Positions 40,393-49,862 of a DNA stretch of 64,000 nt are shown here, piece by piece (the stretch's first letter is position 1; each line of letters opens with the position of its first letter). The notes beneath the pieces were generated by a model. It had not been told where the DNA came from, ran no database searches, and saw nothing but the letters and a program-made list of their open reading frames with translations. Made by a program: the position numbers and the translations under genes. This stretch comes from Mesorhizobium huakuii. GTDB taxonomy: Bacteria > Pseudomonadota > Alphaproteobacteria > Rhizobiales > Rhizobiaceae. Location: NCBI RefSeq assembly GCF_014189455.1, contig NZ_CP050296.1, positions 3,654,001 to 3,718,000 of the forward strand. Direction: 5' to 3'.

Positions 40393-42672
40393 ATGGCCAG
40401 GAAAACCGAGAACAGCGGCCCGTCCGTCAGCGCGCAGGAAGCGCTCGAATTCCACGCGATGGGCCGGCCCGGCAAGCTGGAGGTCGTCGCCACCAAGCCG
40501 ATGGCCACCCAACGCGATCTGAGCCTTGCCTATTCGCCGGGCGTCGCGGTGCCTGTCCTGGCCATCGCCGAGGACCCCAGCCGCGCCTTCGACTACACGA
40601 CGCGCGGCAACATGGTCGCCGTCATCTCCAACGGCACTGCCATCCTTGGTCTCGGCAATCTCGGTGCGCTGGCCTCCAAGCCGGTGATGGAAGGCAAGGC
40701 AGTGCTGTTTAAGCGCTTCGCCGATGTCGATTCCATCGATCTCGAGGTCGACACCGAGGACGCCGACGAATTCATCAATTGCGTGCGCTTCCTCGGCCCC
40801 TCCTTCGGCGGCATCAACCTGGAGGACATCAAGGCGCCGGAATGCTTCATCATCGAGCAGCGGCTGCGCGAATTGATGGACATCCCCGTCTTCCACGACG
40901 ACCAGCACGGCACCGCAATCATCTCGGCCGCCGGCCTGATCAACGCGCTGGAAATCACCGGCCGCGACATGAAGACCACGAAAATGGTCTGCAACGGCGC
41001 CGGTGCTGCCGGCATCGCCTGCATCGAGCTGATGAAGGCGATGGGCTTCGCGCCCGAAAACATCATCCTGTGCGACACCAAGGGCGTGGTCTACCAGGGC
41101 CGCACCGAAGGCATGAACCAGTGGAAGTCGGCGCATGCGGTCAAGACCGACACGCGCAGCCTCGCCGAGGCGCTCGACGGCGCCGATGTCTTCCTCGGCC
41201 TCTCGGCCAAGGGCGCGCTGACCACCGCCATGGTGCAGTCGATGGCCAAGAACCCGATCATCTTCGCCATGGCCAATCCGGATCCCGAAATCACGCCGGA
41301 GGAAGTGGCCGAGATCCGCACCGACGCCATCATGGCGACCGGGCGTTCGGACTATCCGAACCAGGTCAACAACGTGCTCGGCTTCCCCTACATTTTTCGC
41401 GGCGCGCTTGATGTGCGGGCAACCACCATCAATGACGACATGAAGATCGCTGCAGCCCGTGCGCTCGCCGAACTGGCGCGCAAGGACGTGCCCGATGATG
41501 TCGCGGCCGCCTATCAGGGCAACCGGCCGAAATTCGGCCCCAACTACATCATTCCGGTGCCGTTCGACCCGCGCCTGATCTCGGCCATTCCGCTGGCGGT
41601 GGCCAAGGCGGCGATGGAGTCCGGCGTCGCCCGCAAGCCGATCCTCGATCTCGACCGCTATGCGCAGGAACTGTCCGCCCGCCGCGACCCGATCGCCTCC
41701 ACCCTCCAGCGCATCTACGACCGCGTGCGCCGCCAGCCCAAGCGCATCGTCTTCGCCGAGGGCGAGGAGGAGCAGGTCATGCGCGCCGCCGTTTCCTATG
41801 TGAACCAGCGGCTCGGCACCGCCATCCTGCTTGGCCGCGACGACGTCATCAAGGAAAACGCCAAGCACGCCGGCATCGACCTCAACAAACAGGGCATCGA
41901 GATCATCAATGCGAGGCTGTCGCGCCGCAACGGCATCTACACCGACTATCTCTACGAACGCATGCAGCGCAAAGGCTTCCTGTTCCGCGACTGCCAGCGC
42001 CTGATCAACAATGACCGCAACCATTTTGCCGCCTGCATGGTGGCGCTGGGCGACGCCGACGGCATCGTCACCGGCGTGACCCGCAACTATTCCACCGCGC
42101 TCGACGACATCCGCCGTGTCATCGACGCCAAGCCCGGCCACCGCGTCATCGGCGTCTCGATCGTGCTCGCGCGAGGCAAGACCGTGCTGGTCGCCGACAC
42201 CGCCGTGCACGACATGCCGAACGCCGAGCAGATCGCCGACATCGCCGAGGAGGCGGCCGGCTTTGCCCGCCGCATGGGCTATGAGCCGAGGCTCGCCATG
42301 CTTGCCTATTCCACCTTCGGCCATCCGCAGGGCGAACGCTCCGAGCGCGTCCAGGAAGCGGTGCGCATCCTCGACAAGCGCCGCGTCGATTTCGAATATG
42401 ACGGCGAAATGGCCGCCGACGTCGCGCTCAACGCCCGCGCCATGGCGCAGTACCCCTTCATTCGCCTCACCGGCCCCGCCAATGTGCTGATCATGCCGGC
42501 ATTCCACTCGGCCTCGATCTCGACCAAGATGCTACAGGAACTCGGCGGCTCGACGGTCATCGGCCCGCTGCTGGTCGGACTGAACAAGCCGGTGCAGATT
42601 GTTTCGCTGAATGCCAAGGACAGCGACATTGTCAACATGGCGGCGATCGCAGCCTATACGGCGGGGACGTAA
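40393..42672 (+). CDS. tme: Malic enzyme with C-terminal phosphotransacetylase domain (NADP-type, TME)
   Basis: A 759-residue fusion. The N-terminal malic enzyme part (about 1-430) has DLSLAYSPGVAVP, IPVFHDDQHGTAII and the nucleotide-binding CNGAGAAGIACIEL. The C-terminal phosphotransacetylase-like part (about 430-759) starts near KRIVFAEGEEEQVMRAA; in rhizobial malic enzymes it is not catalytic as a transacetylase but affects assembly or regulation. It decarboxylates malate to pyruvate. The tme name rests on remembered synteny with mutS in Sinorhizobium meliloti; dme is the alternative. The ATG at 40393 is preceded by GAGGA at wide spacing. Confidence 0.88.
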   Translation: MARKTENSGPSVSAQEALEFHAMGRPGKLEVVATKPMATQRDLSLAYSPGVAVPVLAIAEDPSRAFDYTTRGNMVAVISNGTAILGLGNLGALASKPVMEGKAVLFKRFADVDSIDLEVDTEDADEFINCVRFLGPSFGGINLEDIKAPECFIIEQRLRELMDIPVFHDDQHGTAIISAAGLINALEITGRDMKTTKMVCNGAGAAGIACIELMKAMGFAPENIILCDTKGVVYQGRTEGMNQWKSAHAVKTDTRSLAEALDGADVFLGLSAKGALTTAMVQSMAKNPIIFAMANPDPEITPEEVAEIRTDAIMATGRSDYPNQVNNVLGFPYIFRGALDVRATTINDDMKIAAARALAELARKDVPDDVAAAYQGNRPKFGPNYIIPVPFDPRLISAIPLAVAKAAMESGVARKPILDLDRYAQELSARRDPIASTLQRIYDRVRRQPKRIVFAEGEEEQVMRAAVSYVNQRLGTAILLGRDDVIKENAKHAGIDLNKQGIEIINARLSRRNGIYTDYLYERMQRKGFLFRDCQRLINNDRNHFAACMVALGDADGIVTGVTRNYSTALDDIRRVIDAKPGHRVIGVSIVLARGKTVLVADTAVHDMPNAEQIADIAEEAAGFARRMGYEPRLAMLAYSTFGHPQGERSERVQEAVRILDKRRVDFEYDGEMAADVALNARAMAQYPFIRLTGPANVLIMPAFHSASISTKMLQELGGSTVIGPLLVGLNKPVQIVSLNAKDSDIVNMAAIAAYTAGT

Positions 42673-42856
42673 CGACAGTTCGCGCAAGGAACGAAAAGCC
42701 GACGATCTGGGTCTTCGAAAGGCGGTGGCGCTCAAAACGCCGTCGCACCTCACACCCATAAGACATTGATAAGATTCAGCTGATATAGGGAAGCTCTTGC
42801 CGACATGCCGTAACGGCATCCACGGCGCGCTCAGACCGCTAAATGGGGGTGCGGCC

Positions 42857-43942
42857 ATGAAGCATGACGGAGTTTCTGTATCCGTGGTTGGCCAGGGGGT
42901 CTACCACGACGAGCGGCTGGACGCCTTGCTCAGCATCACCGGCCGCATGGACGGTTATCTCTACCGCTGCCGCAACGACGTGTCCTACACCATGCTCTAT
43001 ATCAGCGACGGTATTTTCACCGTCAGCGGCTATCGGCCGAGCGATTTCATTCACAACGCGGTGCGCGACTATGTCTCGGCCATCCACCCGGATGATTTGC
43101 CGTCGGTCTATGCCGCCGTCGACGCCGCGCTCGAGGCGCGCTGCAACTGGAACGTCGACTACCGCATCGTGCCGCGGGCCGGCGAACCGCTCTGGGTCCG
43201 CGAGATCGGCGGCGGTGTCTGGGACGAAGCCGGCGAACTCGAATTTCTGGAGGGCTTCGTCGTCGACATCAGCGACCGCAAGGTTGTCGAGGACCTCAAC
43301 GCCCAGCTGGTCCTCGATCTCAAGACCGCCAACGAGGAACTGTCGGCGCAAAAACGCGAGATCGAGGTGGCGAAGCAGCAGAGCGACCATTCGGCCAACC
43401 ACGATGCCTTGACCGACCTGCCCAACCGGCGTGCTTTCCACAATGAGCTCAAATCGGTGGTCGCCCGCTGTGGCGCCACCGGCGAGGCGGCCGGGCTTCT
43501 GTTCATCGACCTCGACCGGTTCAAGGAAGTCAACGACACGCTTGGCCACGAAGCCGGCGATGCGCTGCTGCAGCGCGTCTCGAGCCAGCTTCGCTCGATC
43601 CTGCGCAGCGCCGATTTCGTCGCCCGGCTTGGCGGCGACGAGTTCGCCTTCCTGTTCTCGGCCGACACCGATCTGGCACAGCAGAAGGCCGTGCGGGTCG
43701 CCGAACGCATCCTGGAAAGGTTGCGGATCAAGGTTCCGACGCCCAATGGCGCCATCCAGGTCGGCTGCACCGTTGGCGTCGCCATGTATCCAGCGGAGGC
43801 CGCCGATTCCGAAGCGCTGATCGCGCTCGCCGACCGGCTGATGTATGTCGGAAAGAAGAGTGGCCGAAACCGGCTGGTCACCGCCACGGAAATGGCGCCG
43901 CAACAGCCATCGTCCGGGCCTCACCTTCGCAAGTCCGCGTAG
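42857..43942 (+). CDS. PAS-GGDEF diguanylate cyclase
   Basis: A 361-residue soluble signalling protein. A PAS/PAC domain (about 20-142, ending with EGFVVDISDRK) is followed by a coiled coil (about 143-178) and a GGDEF domain (about 180-350). The active-site motif is exact, ARLGGDEFAFL, with GGDEF at 259-263, and an inhibitory site RSAD (250-253) stands five residues before it, so product feedback is likely. It should make cyclic di-GMP from two GTP. The ATG follows GGGGGT. The signal sensed by the PAS domain is unknown. Confidence 0.92.
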   Translation: MKHDGVSVSVVGQGVYHDERLDALLSITGRMDGYLYRCRNDVSYTMLYISDGIFTVSGYRPSDFIHNAVRDYVSAIHPDDLPSVYAAVDAALEARCNWNVDYRIVPRAGEPLWVREIGGGVWDEAGELEFLEGFVVDISDRKVVEDLNAQLVLDLKTANEELSAQKREIEVAKQQSDHSANHDALTDLPNRRAFHNELKSVVARCGATGEAAGLLFIDLDRFKEVNDTLGHEAGDALLQRVSSQLRSILRSADFVARLGGDEFAFLFSADTDLAQQKAVRVAERILERLRIKVPTPNGAIQVGCTVGVAMYPAEAADSEALIALADRLMYVGKKSGRNRLVTATEMAPQQPSSGPHLRKSA

Positions 43943-43998
43943 CGCTATCGGCGCGAACTTATGTCGACTCCGAAATCCGAGGGTTGACCGCGCCGGCT

Positions 43999-44697
43999 TC
44001 AGCCCGGCGCGAACACCCGCGCCGCTTCGACCACTTCATCGATCTGGTCCTGCCGCAGCAGGTCGATCGGAATGCGGCCGTCGAGTTGCGCCGACGGCCG
44101 CGTCAGCCACAGCCAGGTCAGTCTCGGATTGCCGATCAGCGACTGCACGTCGCTTAGGCCCGCGACCGGCCTGCCGTCGACGAATTGCGCCAGCGGGAAG
44201 ACGTGTTTGCGGCCGCCCTTGCGCAAGGCGATGACGTCGCCGCGCCTTTGCCAGCGGTGCAGGGTCGAGCGGGCGATGCGCAGGTTTTCTTCCAGATAGG
44301 TCGAGCCGGCGACACGGCCCGCCCAGTCCTCGATCAGCATCGATTCGAGGTCGTCGGACTGCGGCGGAGGAAGCGGCTCATCGGCCAGCAAAGCCGTCGA
44401 CGGATTTGTGGTCCCGGCTGTGCCGGCTTCGCTGCGGCGCGCGGCTTCGGCCGCCAGCGCGCGCACGAATTTCGAGGCAAGGCCGGGAAGGTCGGCATGG
44501 ATGGCGTCGATCGCGCGCTGGTGCTTTGGCGACAGCAAGGTGACGGCGGACGCTATGCTGCCGGCGATCTTGCCGACCGAGACCACGGTGGACTGGTTTA
44601 TGGCCTCGTCATAATGGGCAAGCGCGCGCTCGACGTCCTCCGCGACCATCTCCGCGAAGTCGTCCTGTCCAAGACCGGTTGTCTGAAATCTGCTCAT
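43999..44697 (-). CDS. Orphan ParS/MbcA-like antitoxin-domain protein
   Basis: A 232-residue protein. The C-terminus (about 185-230) reads LIGNPRLTWLWLTRPSAQL and then DGRIPIDLLRQDQIDEVVEA, resembling the Xre/MbcA/ParS toxin-binding domain. Before it lies a helix-turn-helix-like stretch NLRIARSTLHRWQRRGDVIA. The N-terminal half is helical and unassigned, with a proline-rich linker. Antitoxins of this class neutralise RES-domain toxins encoded next to them, but no such toxin gene is present on either side, so it may be a solitary regulator. Confidence in the family is moderate. Confidence 0.55.
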   Translation of the reverse strand: MSRFQTTGLGQDDFAEMVAEDVERALAHYDEAINQSTVVSVGKIAGSIASAVTLLSPKHQRAIDAIHADLPGLASKFVRALAAEAARRSEAGTAGTTNPSTALLADEPLPPPQSDDLESMLIEDWAGRVAGSTYLEENLRIARSTLHRWQRRGDVIALRKGGRKHVFPLAQFVDGRPVAGLSDVQSLIGNPRLTWLWLTRPSAQLDGRIPIDLLRQDQIDEVVEAARVFAPG

Positions 44698-44926
44698 GAA
44701 TCTGTCTTCCGGCCGCGCGCGCTCCTCCCTCAGCCGCGGCCGATTGCTGAATTTCTAGTGCGGAAAACGGAAATCATGGCGGCAACGGATCGCGCCGCCC
44801 GACAGCTTGCTGTCTTGCATTCTTCAACACCCCATCTGACTGCGAGTGCCCCGAAATGTCAGTCACGGGACGCTCTCGATTTCGTGTAGGAGCGATATGT
44901 GACAGTCACGCGACGGTGAGAAGCGA
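44698..44926. other. Intergenic region upstream of the ParS-like gene
   Basis: No gene was found. An imperfect direct repeat, GTCAGTCACGGGACG near 44856 and GACAGTCACGCGACG near 44901 (13 of 15 bases), lies about 160-220 bases upstream of the ParS-like start. It could be an operator for self-regulation but the distance is large. The rest shows nothing recognisable before the fold-back repeat begins. Confidence 0.3.
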
Positions 44927-45124
44927 GGCGCTCTTCCTTCTCCCCTGTGGGGCCCGAAGGGCGGGCGAGGCCCGTGACTCGCCCAGGGTGGTGGATCGGC
45001 GCGCAGCGCCGAGACGGTTGAGGGGTGCGTGACGGAATGCCGTCATTGCCAAGCTGGAACACCCCTCCTCCGACCTCGCTTCGCGAGGCCACCTTCTCCC
45101 ACAAGGGGAGAAGGGAAAGGCGCC
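44927..45124. repeat. Composite fold-back intergenic repeat
   Basis: The left end GGCGCTCTTCCTTCTCCCC is matched in inverted form by GGGGAGAAGGGAAAGGCGCC at the right end. Inside are nested palindromes including GCGCGCAGCGCC and CCTCGCTTCGCGAGG, and a spaced pair around GGGGTG and CACCCC. It abuts the stop codon of the adenosine-kinase-like gene. Its modules are shared with the elements at 8864-8973 and 58835-58979. Confidence 0.8.
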
Positions 45125-46117
45125 CTACAGCAACCCAGCCAGTTCCGCCTCGCGGCGCAAATTCTGCCTTGGCCTCGGGCCGAGCTGCTGGATCACCAGG
45201 CCGGCGGCCAGTGAGCCGAGGTCGCCGCAGGTCTTGAGGTCGCGGCCTTGCGTGTAGCCGTGCAGGAAACCGGCGGCGTAGAGATCGCCGGCGCCCGTCG
45301 TGTCGACCAGTTCCCGGATCGCGGTGGCCTGGATGACCACGGTCTCGTCGCCGCGCACGATGACCGAGCCCTTTTCCGAGCGGGTCACGGCAGCGATCTT
45401 GCAGTCCTTGCGGATTTGCGCCAGCGCCTCGTCGAAGGACGATGTCTGGTAGAGCGATTTGATCTCGTGGCTGTTGGCAAAGACGATGTCGACCGTGCCC
45501 GAGCGCATCAGCTCGAGGAACTCGTCGCGATAGCGGTCGACGCAGAACGAATCCGACAATGTCATCGACACTTCGCGGCCTGCCGCGTGCGCCAGCCTGG
45601 CCGTCTGCCGGATTGCTTCCTTGGCGCGCGGCGGGTCCCACAGATAGCCTTCGAAATAGGTGACCTTGGCGCCCGATGCCTTGTCGGCTTCGACATCCTC
45701 GGGCCCAAGCTCGACGCAGGCGCCGAGATAGGTGTTCATCGAGCGCTCGCCATCGGGCGTGACGAAGATCATCGACCGCGCCGTCGGCGGCTCGCCCGCG
45801 AGCGGTTTGGTGTCGAAGGCGACGCCTTGCGCATGGATGTCGTGCGCGTAGATTTCGCCCAGCGCATCATTGGAGACCTTGCCGAAGAAGGCGGCGCGTC
45901 CGCCGAAGGAGGCGACGCCGGCCGCCGTGTTGCCGGCGCTGCCGCCGGAAGCCTCGATCGCCGGACCCATGCGGCTGTAGAGCAGTTCGGCGCGCCGGGT
46001 ATCGATGAGGTTCATCGCGCCCTTGATGATGCCGTTGGTTTCGAGGAATTCCTCCTCGCACTGGGCGATGATGTCGACAATGGCATTGCCGATGCAAAGC
46101 ACGTCATAATCCGGCAT
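45125..46117 (-). CDS. PfkB-family sugar/nucleoside kinase, probably adenosine kinase
   Basis: A 330-residue ribokinase-like enzyme. The first signature is GGSAGNTAAGVASFGG, and the catalytic-base motif is DTTGAGDLYAAGFL. The opening DYDVLCIGNAIVDI is typical of the alphaproteobacterial adenosine kinase group. The enzyme would make AMP from adenosine and ATP; another sugar or nucleoside remains possible. The ATG at 46117 follows GGAG; the open frame upstream to 46156 is not needed. Confidence 0.85.
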   Translation of the reverse strand: MPDYDVLCIGNAIVDIIAQCEEEFLETNGIIKGAMNLIDTRRAELLYSRMGPAIEASGGSAGNTAAGVASFGGRAAFFGKVSNDALGEIYAHDIHAQGVAFDTKPLAGEPPTARSMIFVTPDGERSMNTYLGACVELGPEDVEADKASGAKVTYFEGYLWDPPRAKEAIRQTARLAHAAGREVSMTLSDSFCVDRYRDEFLELMRSGTVDIVFANSHEIKSLYQTSSFDEALAQIRKDCKIAAVTRSEKGSVIVRGDETVVIQATAIRELVDTTGAGDLYAAGFLHGYTQGRDLKTCGDLGSLAAGLVIQQLGPRPRQNLRREAELAGLL

Positions 46118-46351
46118 CAATGTCTCCGCCAAAAACCCGAGCCGGCTTCTTGCCACGCTGGCCGGGCGCGGGTTTAGCGATTCGCGACGGCTTTGCCTAG
46201 GGTATGTTGATATTCAGCTGATGCCGGCCTGGCCCGGACCCTGGAGCGCGACACGTCAGGCGCTACGACAATTCGACCGTGGACGAAGCATTTCTTCGCG
46301 GCGTTGCCTAGAAGTCAGGCTTGATCGACCGCATCCGAAGACGGCAGGCCC

Positions 46352-47254
46352 ATGACCGCAAAGAACGACACGACAACCGACCTGGCCTTGCTCGGCGTGC
46401 TGGCGGTGCTGTGGGGCGCCTCCTACACCTTCATCAAGATCGGCGTCGAAACGATCCCGCCGGTGACTTTCATCGCCGCCCGCACCTTGATTGCCGGCGG
46501 CATCCTGTTCGCCATCATCCGCTGGCGCGGGCTCGCCATGCCGCACGATGCGGTCACCTGGCGCCGCTTCGCCTTCCAGGCCTGCCTCAACAGCGTCATA
46601 CCGTTTACGCTGATCGCGGCGGCCGAGCGCTCGGTCGATGCCGGCCTCGCCACCATCCTCAATTCCACATCGCCGATTTTCACCTTCCTGCTGACGGCGC
46701 TCATCACCCGCCATGAGCCGGTCACGGTGCGCAAGCTCATCGGTGTCGGCGCCGGCATAGCCGGCATCTGCCTCATCGTCGGCACCGAGGCGCTGGGTGG
46801 TCTCGGTCACGAGTTGTGGGCGCAGGTCGCCATCGTCGTGGCAACGATCTGCTATGCCGGCGCCGCCATCTTCGGCCGTGGCTTCAAGGGTCTCGATCCG
46901 ATGCTGCCGGCGGCCGGTTCGATGCTCTGCGGCGCGGTCATACTGGTGCCGGTCAGCCTGGTTGTCGACCAGCCCTGGACGCTCACGCCGTCGACGGCGT
47001 CGATCCTGGCCCTGCTCGGCCTCTCGGTGTTTTCGACGGCGCTCGCCTTCGTCATATATTTCCGCCTCATCCACACGCTGGGTTCCGTCGGCACGACGTC
47101 GCAGGCCTATCTGCGCGTGCCGATCGGCGTCGGCATCGGCGCTGTCTTCCTCGGTGAAAGCCTGGGGCCGACGGCGTGGCTGGGCATGGCCTTTGTCGTG
47201 GTCGGTGTCGCGGCCATGACCATCCCGGTCCGCAAACCGGCCTTCGCGCGGTAG
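46352..47254 (+). CDS. DMT-superfamily (EamA) transporter
   Basis: A 300-residue inner-membrane exporter with ten predicted helices in two EamA units. The first begins LALLGVLAVLWGASYTFIKI, a strong EamA start; the second contains LWAQVAIVVATICYAGAAIF. Family members move amino acids or metabolites out of the cell. A short basic tail follows. The gene lies alone, with about 230 bases of apparently empty sequence upstream to the divergent kinase gene. Confidence 0.88.
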   Translation: MTAKNDTTTDLALLGVLAVLWGASYTFIKIGVETIPPVTFIAARTLIAGGILFAIIRWRGLAMPHDAVTWRRFAFQACLNSVIPFTLIAAAERSVDAGLATILNSTSPIFTFLLTALITRHEPVTVRKLIGVGAGIAGICLIVGTEALGGLGHELWAQVAIVVATICYAGAAIFGRGFKGLDPMLPAAGSMLCGAVILVPVSLVVDQPWTLTPSTASILALLGLSVFSTALAFVIYFRLIHTLGSVGTTSQAYLRVPIGVGIGAVFLGESLGPTAWLGMAFVVVGVAAMTIPVRKPAFAR

Positions 47255-47344
47255 CGATCCGCGCTTGTGCTCGCGACCCGCGCTGCCTATCTCGGGGGCG
47301 TCCCGCCTTTCGGCGGTGTCCGCTGACCTGGGGGTTGAAGCACG

Positions 47345-48042
47345 GTGATTTTCGACGCTGCCCGCACCGCGCCCTCGAGCTGCTCTCGCCGCCGTTTCGT
47401 GCCGTGTTCGTCAAGACGCTGGGCCTGACCGTGCTGGCGCTGGTCGCCTTGTGGTTCGGCCTGACCAGCCTTGTCGAGTGGCTGGCTCTGCCATGGCTGC
47501 AGGCCTTGTTGCCCGGCATACCGTCCTGGGCCGGCTGGCTGGGCGGCATCGTCGCGGCCATAGCCCTTGCCTTCGGCATGGCCCTGCTCGTCGCACCGGT
47601 CACGGCGGTGATCGCCGGCCTGTTCCTCGACGATGTCGCCGAAGTGGTCGAGCGCACCGACTATCCCCGCGAGCCGATCGGGCGCGCCATGCCGGCGCTG
47701 CGCTCGCTGGTGCTGGCGATAAAATTCTTCGGCGTCGTCATCCTCGGCAACATCGTGGCGCTTCTGCTGCTGCTGGTGCCGGGCATCAACATCGCCGCTT
47801 TCTTCATCGTCAACGGCTATCTGCTCGGCCGCGAATTCTTCGAATTCGCCGCCATGCGCTTTCGCCTGGAGGAAGAAGCCAGGGCCTTGCGCAAGCAGTA
47901 TGCCGGTACGGTTTTCCTAGCCGGGCTGGTCATCGCCGCCTTCCTGGCCGTGCCGCTGCTCAATCTGCTGACGCCGCTCTTCGCCGCCGCCATGATGGTG
48001 CATCTGCACAAAGCGATCTCGGCGCGCGAAAGCCGCCGGTAA
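47345..48042 (+). CDS. EI24/CysZ-like membrane protein, probably frameshifted near its start
   Basis: The main frame encodes a protein of about 230 residues with four to five helices, including FVKTLGLTVLALVALWFGL, FGMALLVAPVTAVIAGLFLD and GNIVALLLLLVPGINIAAFF. This is the EI24-domain family related to CysZ, a sulfate importer. The natural start GTG at 47345 (after GGGGGTTGAAG) encodes VIFDAARTA in a different frame; joining it to LELLSPPFRAVF needs the addition of one base near 47368-47378. So either a base was lost, or translation begins at an internal GTG such as 47402. Function in this organism is unknown. Confidence 0.65.
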
Positions 48043-48065
48043 CCGCAAGTGTCGCAATCGGCCCT

Positions 48066-48869
48066 TTAGGCTGAGGATTTGCCGTACAACGCCTGCAATT
48101 TGCCGAACGGCATGGCGGCGCGGGTGAAGCCGAACGTGCCGTCCTGCTGGATTTCGCGCGCCGCCGTCTCCAGCATGCCGTAGGCGAAATTGGTCAGCCA
48201 CGGTCCGAGCGAAATGCGCTTGACGCCGGCCATTGCGAGATCGGCGATGGTGAAGCCCGGTTTCGCCATGACGTTGACCGGCTTGCCGACCGCCGAGCAG
48301 AGCGTGCGCACCATCTCGACGTCGCCGATGCCCGGCGCATAGAGCACGTCGGCGCCGGCCTTCTCGAAGGCCTGCAGCCGCTTGATGGTGTCGTCGAGAT
48401 CGGACTTGCCCCAGAGAAAATTCTCGGCGCGCGCGGTGAAGACGAAATCGCGTTTCAGGGCCCGCGCCGCTTCCACCGCCGCCGCCACGCGCTCGACCGC
48501 GTGCGAGAAATCATAGATCGGCTTGTCCGGGTCACCGGTGTGGTCCTCGATCGAGCAGCCGGCAAGGCCGGCCGCTTCCGCCGCGAAGATGGTTTCGGCG
48601 GCCCGCTCGGCGCTGTCGCCCTTGCCTTTCTCGAGATCGGCCGAGACCGGCAGGTCGGTTGCCGCCGTCACCTCGCGGCAATGATGGATCATTTGCTCGA
48701 AGGTCACCGCGCCGTCCGGCAGGCCACGCGAAAAGGCAAAGCCGGCGCTGGTCGTCGCCAGCGCCTTGAAACCGAAGGAACCGAGCAGCTTGGTCGTGCC
48801 CGGATCCCAGGGATTGGGCATGACGAAGGTCGAGGCATGCAGGTCGCGAAAAATCTTGCCCTTGTCCAT
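48066..48869 (-). CDS. Isocitrate lyase/PEP mutase family protein
   Basis: A 267-residue TIM-barrel enzyme of the ICL/PEPM superfamily. It shows FVMPNPWDPGTTKLL near the start, PVSADLEKGKGD, GCSIEDHTGD and FTARAENFLWG, all at the expected order for this family. The isocitrate lyase signature KKCGH is missing, so true isocitrate lyase is excluded; a lyase or mutase acting on another small oxo acid is likely. The ATG at 48869 has GGGAG eight bases upstream. It is convergent with the EI24-like gene. Confidence 0.85.
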   Translation of the reverse strand: MDKGKIFRDLHASTFVMPNPWDPGTTKLLGSFGFKALATTSAGFAFSRGLPDGAVTFEQMIHHCREVTAATDLPVSADLEKGKGDSAERAAETIFAAEAAGLAGCSIEDHTGDPDKPIYDFSHAVERVAAAVEAARALKRDFVFTARAENFLWGKSDLDDTIKRLQAFEKAGADVLYAPGIGDVEMVRTLCSAVGKPVNVMAKPGFTIADLAMAGVKRISLGPWLTNFAYGMLETAAREIQQDGTFGFTRAAMPFGKLQALYGKSSA

Positions 48870-48942
48870 GAATGCTCCCCATGACGAGTGTCGGGTGGAT
48901 GCTATCGCGCCGTCTGCGGCCGGGCAAATAAATGCGCTTGGT

Positions 48943-49797
48943 TCAGAAGCGTTTCTCGTTCTCTGCTGACAATTTGGCGAGTGCGTCGGAATCCGCGACG
49001 TAGCGCGATGTCTTCTTGTCCCAGTGGTATGTGACCGAGATGTCGCGCGACGACGCCTCGGGCGGCGCGTCGTCGCAGCTTTCATCGCTGGGTACAGTGC
49101 TGTCGGTCACCGTCACCTTGACGGCGGCATAAGGCCGGCCGTCGGCGATGGACTGGAACGCCACATCCTGCTTGCGGCTGTAGGCGCAGAGCCTTTCGTC
49201 GAACGTGTAGATCATGTCGATCAGCTCGAACCTGTCGTCGCGGACCATGATCAGCGGCGTGATCACATAGCCCTGGCTCGAATTGAAATGCGTGCTCATG
49301 GTGATGAGCATGTCGTCGCCGGCGCCGATCGAAAGCTTGTTCGGTTCGCGGAAATAGGTGCTGCGGTCGACCGCGACATTGGCCGCATCGAGCAGCTTCG
49401 GCTTGGCCGTGACGTCGTAGAGCGCCAGTATTGCATAGCCCTCGGCGCTGTCGGGAGAATCGCCGAGGTCGAACAACATCGCCAGCCGGTCCTTGCCGCC
49501 GGCCTTGATGGGCAGCACGGCGGCGTTGGGGAAACTGGATGTCTCGGGCGGCGAACCACCGCTATCCGGTCCCGCGATGTGGCGCATCTCGATCGGCAGC
49601 CCGCCCTTGTAGAAGCCCTGCCCGTCCGAGGCGAGGTCCGGGATGACCGTTTTGGCCAGGTCGAGGTAAGTCACATCGGTGCGGCCAGGCAAGGTGCTGC
49701 TGAGTTCGGGAAAGCTCACAGTCTGCGCGCCGGCCCCGGTCCATAGGAGCGGCAGCAGCATCAAAGCAAGGATGAAGCGGAAAAGGTTCGTCGGCAT
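48943..49797 (-). CDS. Hypothetical secreted protein
   Basis: A 284-residue protein with a clear signal peptide: MPTNLFRFILALMLLPLLW then TGAGAQ, with cleavage near residue 25. The mature part contains many acidic and Gly/Ser residues, such as DSGGSPPETSSFP, two cysteines near LCAYSRK and ESCDDAPP that could form a disulfide, and a terminal helix. No known motif was recognised. It presumably works in the periplasm. It lies downstream of the HAD and dUTPase genes on the same strand. Confidence 0.75.
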   Translation of the reverse strand: MPTNLFRFILALMLLPLLWTGAGAQTVSFPELSSTLPGRTDVTYLDLAKTVIPDLASDGQGFYKGGLPIEMRHIAGPDSGGSPPETSSFPNAAVLPIKAGGKDRLAMLFDLGDSPDSAEGYAILALYDVTAKPKLLDAANVAVDRSTYFREPNKLSIGAGDDMLITMSTHFNSSQGYVITPLIMVRDDRFELIDMIYTFDERLCAYSRKQDVAFQSIADGRPYAAVKVTVTDSTVPSDESCDDAPPEASSRDISVTYHWDKKTSRYVADSDALAKLSAENEKRF

Positions 49798-49862
49798 GAG
49801 GCCCCCAGGATCAGGCCACTCACGCTATCACGGGTTTCCGGTTCCGTGCAGCCGTGCCGAGA

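Noticed and set aside
40321..42507. A 728-codon open frame on the minus strand opposite the malic enzyme gene
   Set aside because: It is antisense to a fully convincing malic enzyme and its translation is His/Asp/Ala-rich, as expected for the reverse frame of GC-rich coding DNA.
48066..48869. True isocitrate lyase (aceA)
   Set aside because: The protein is only 267 residues and lacks the KKCGH catalytic motif.
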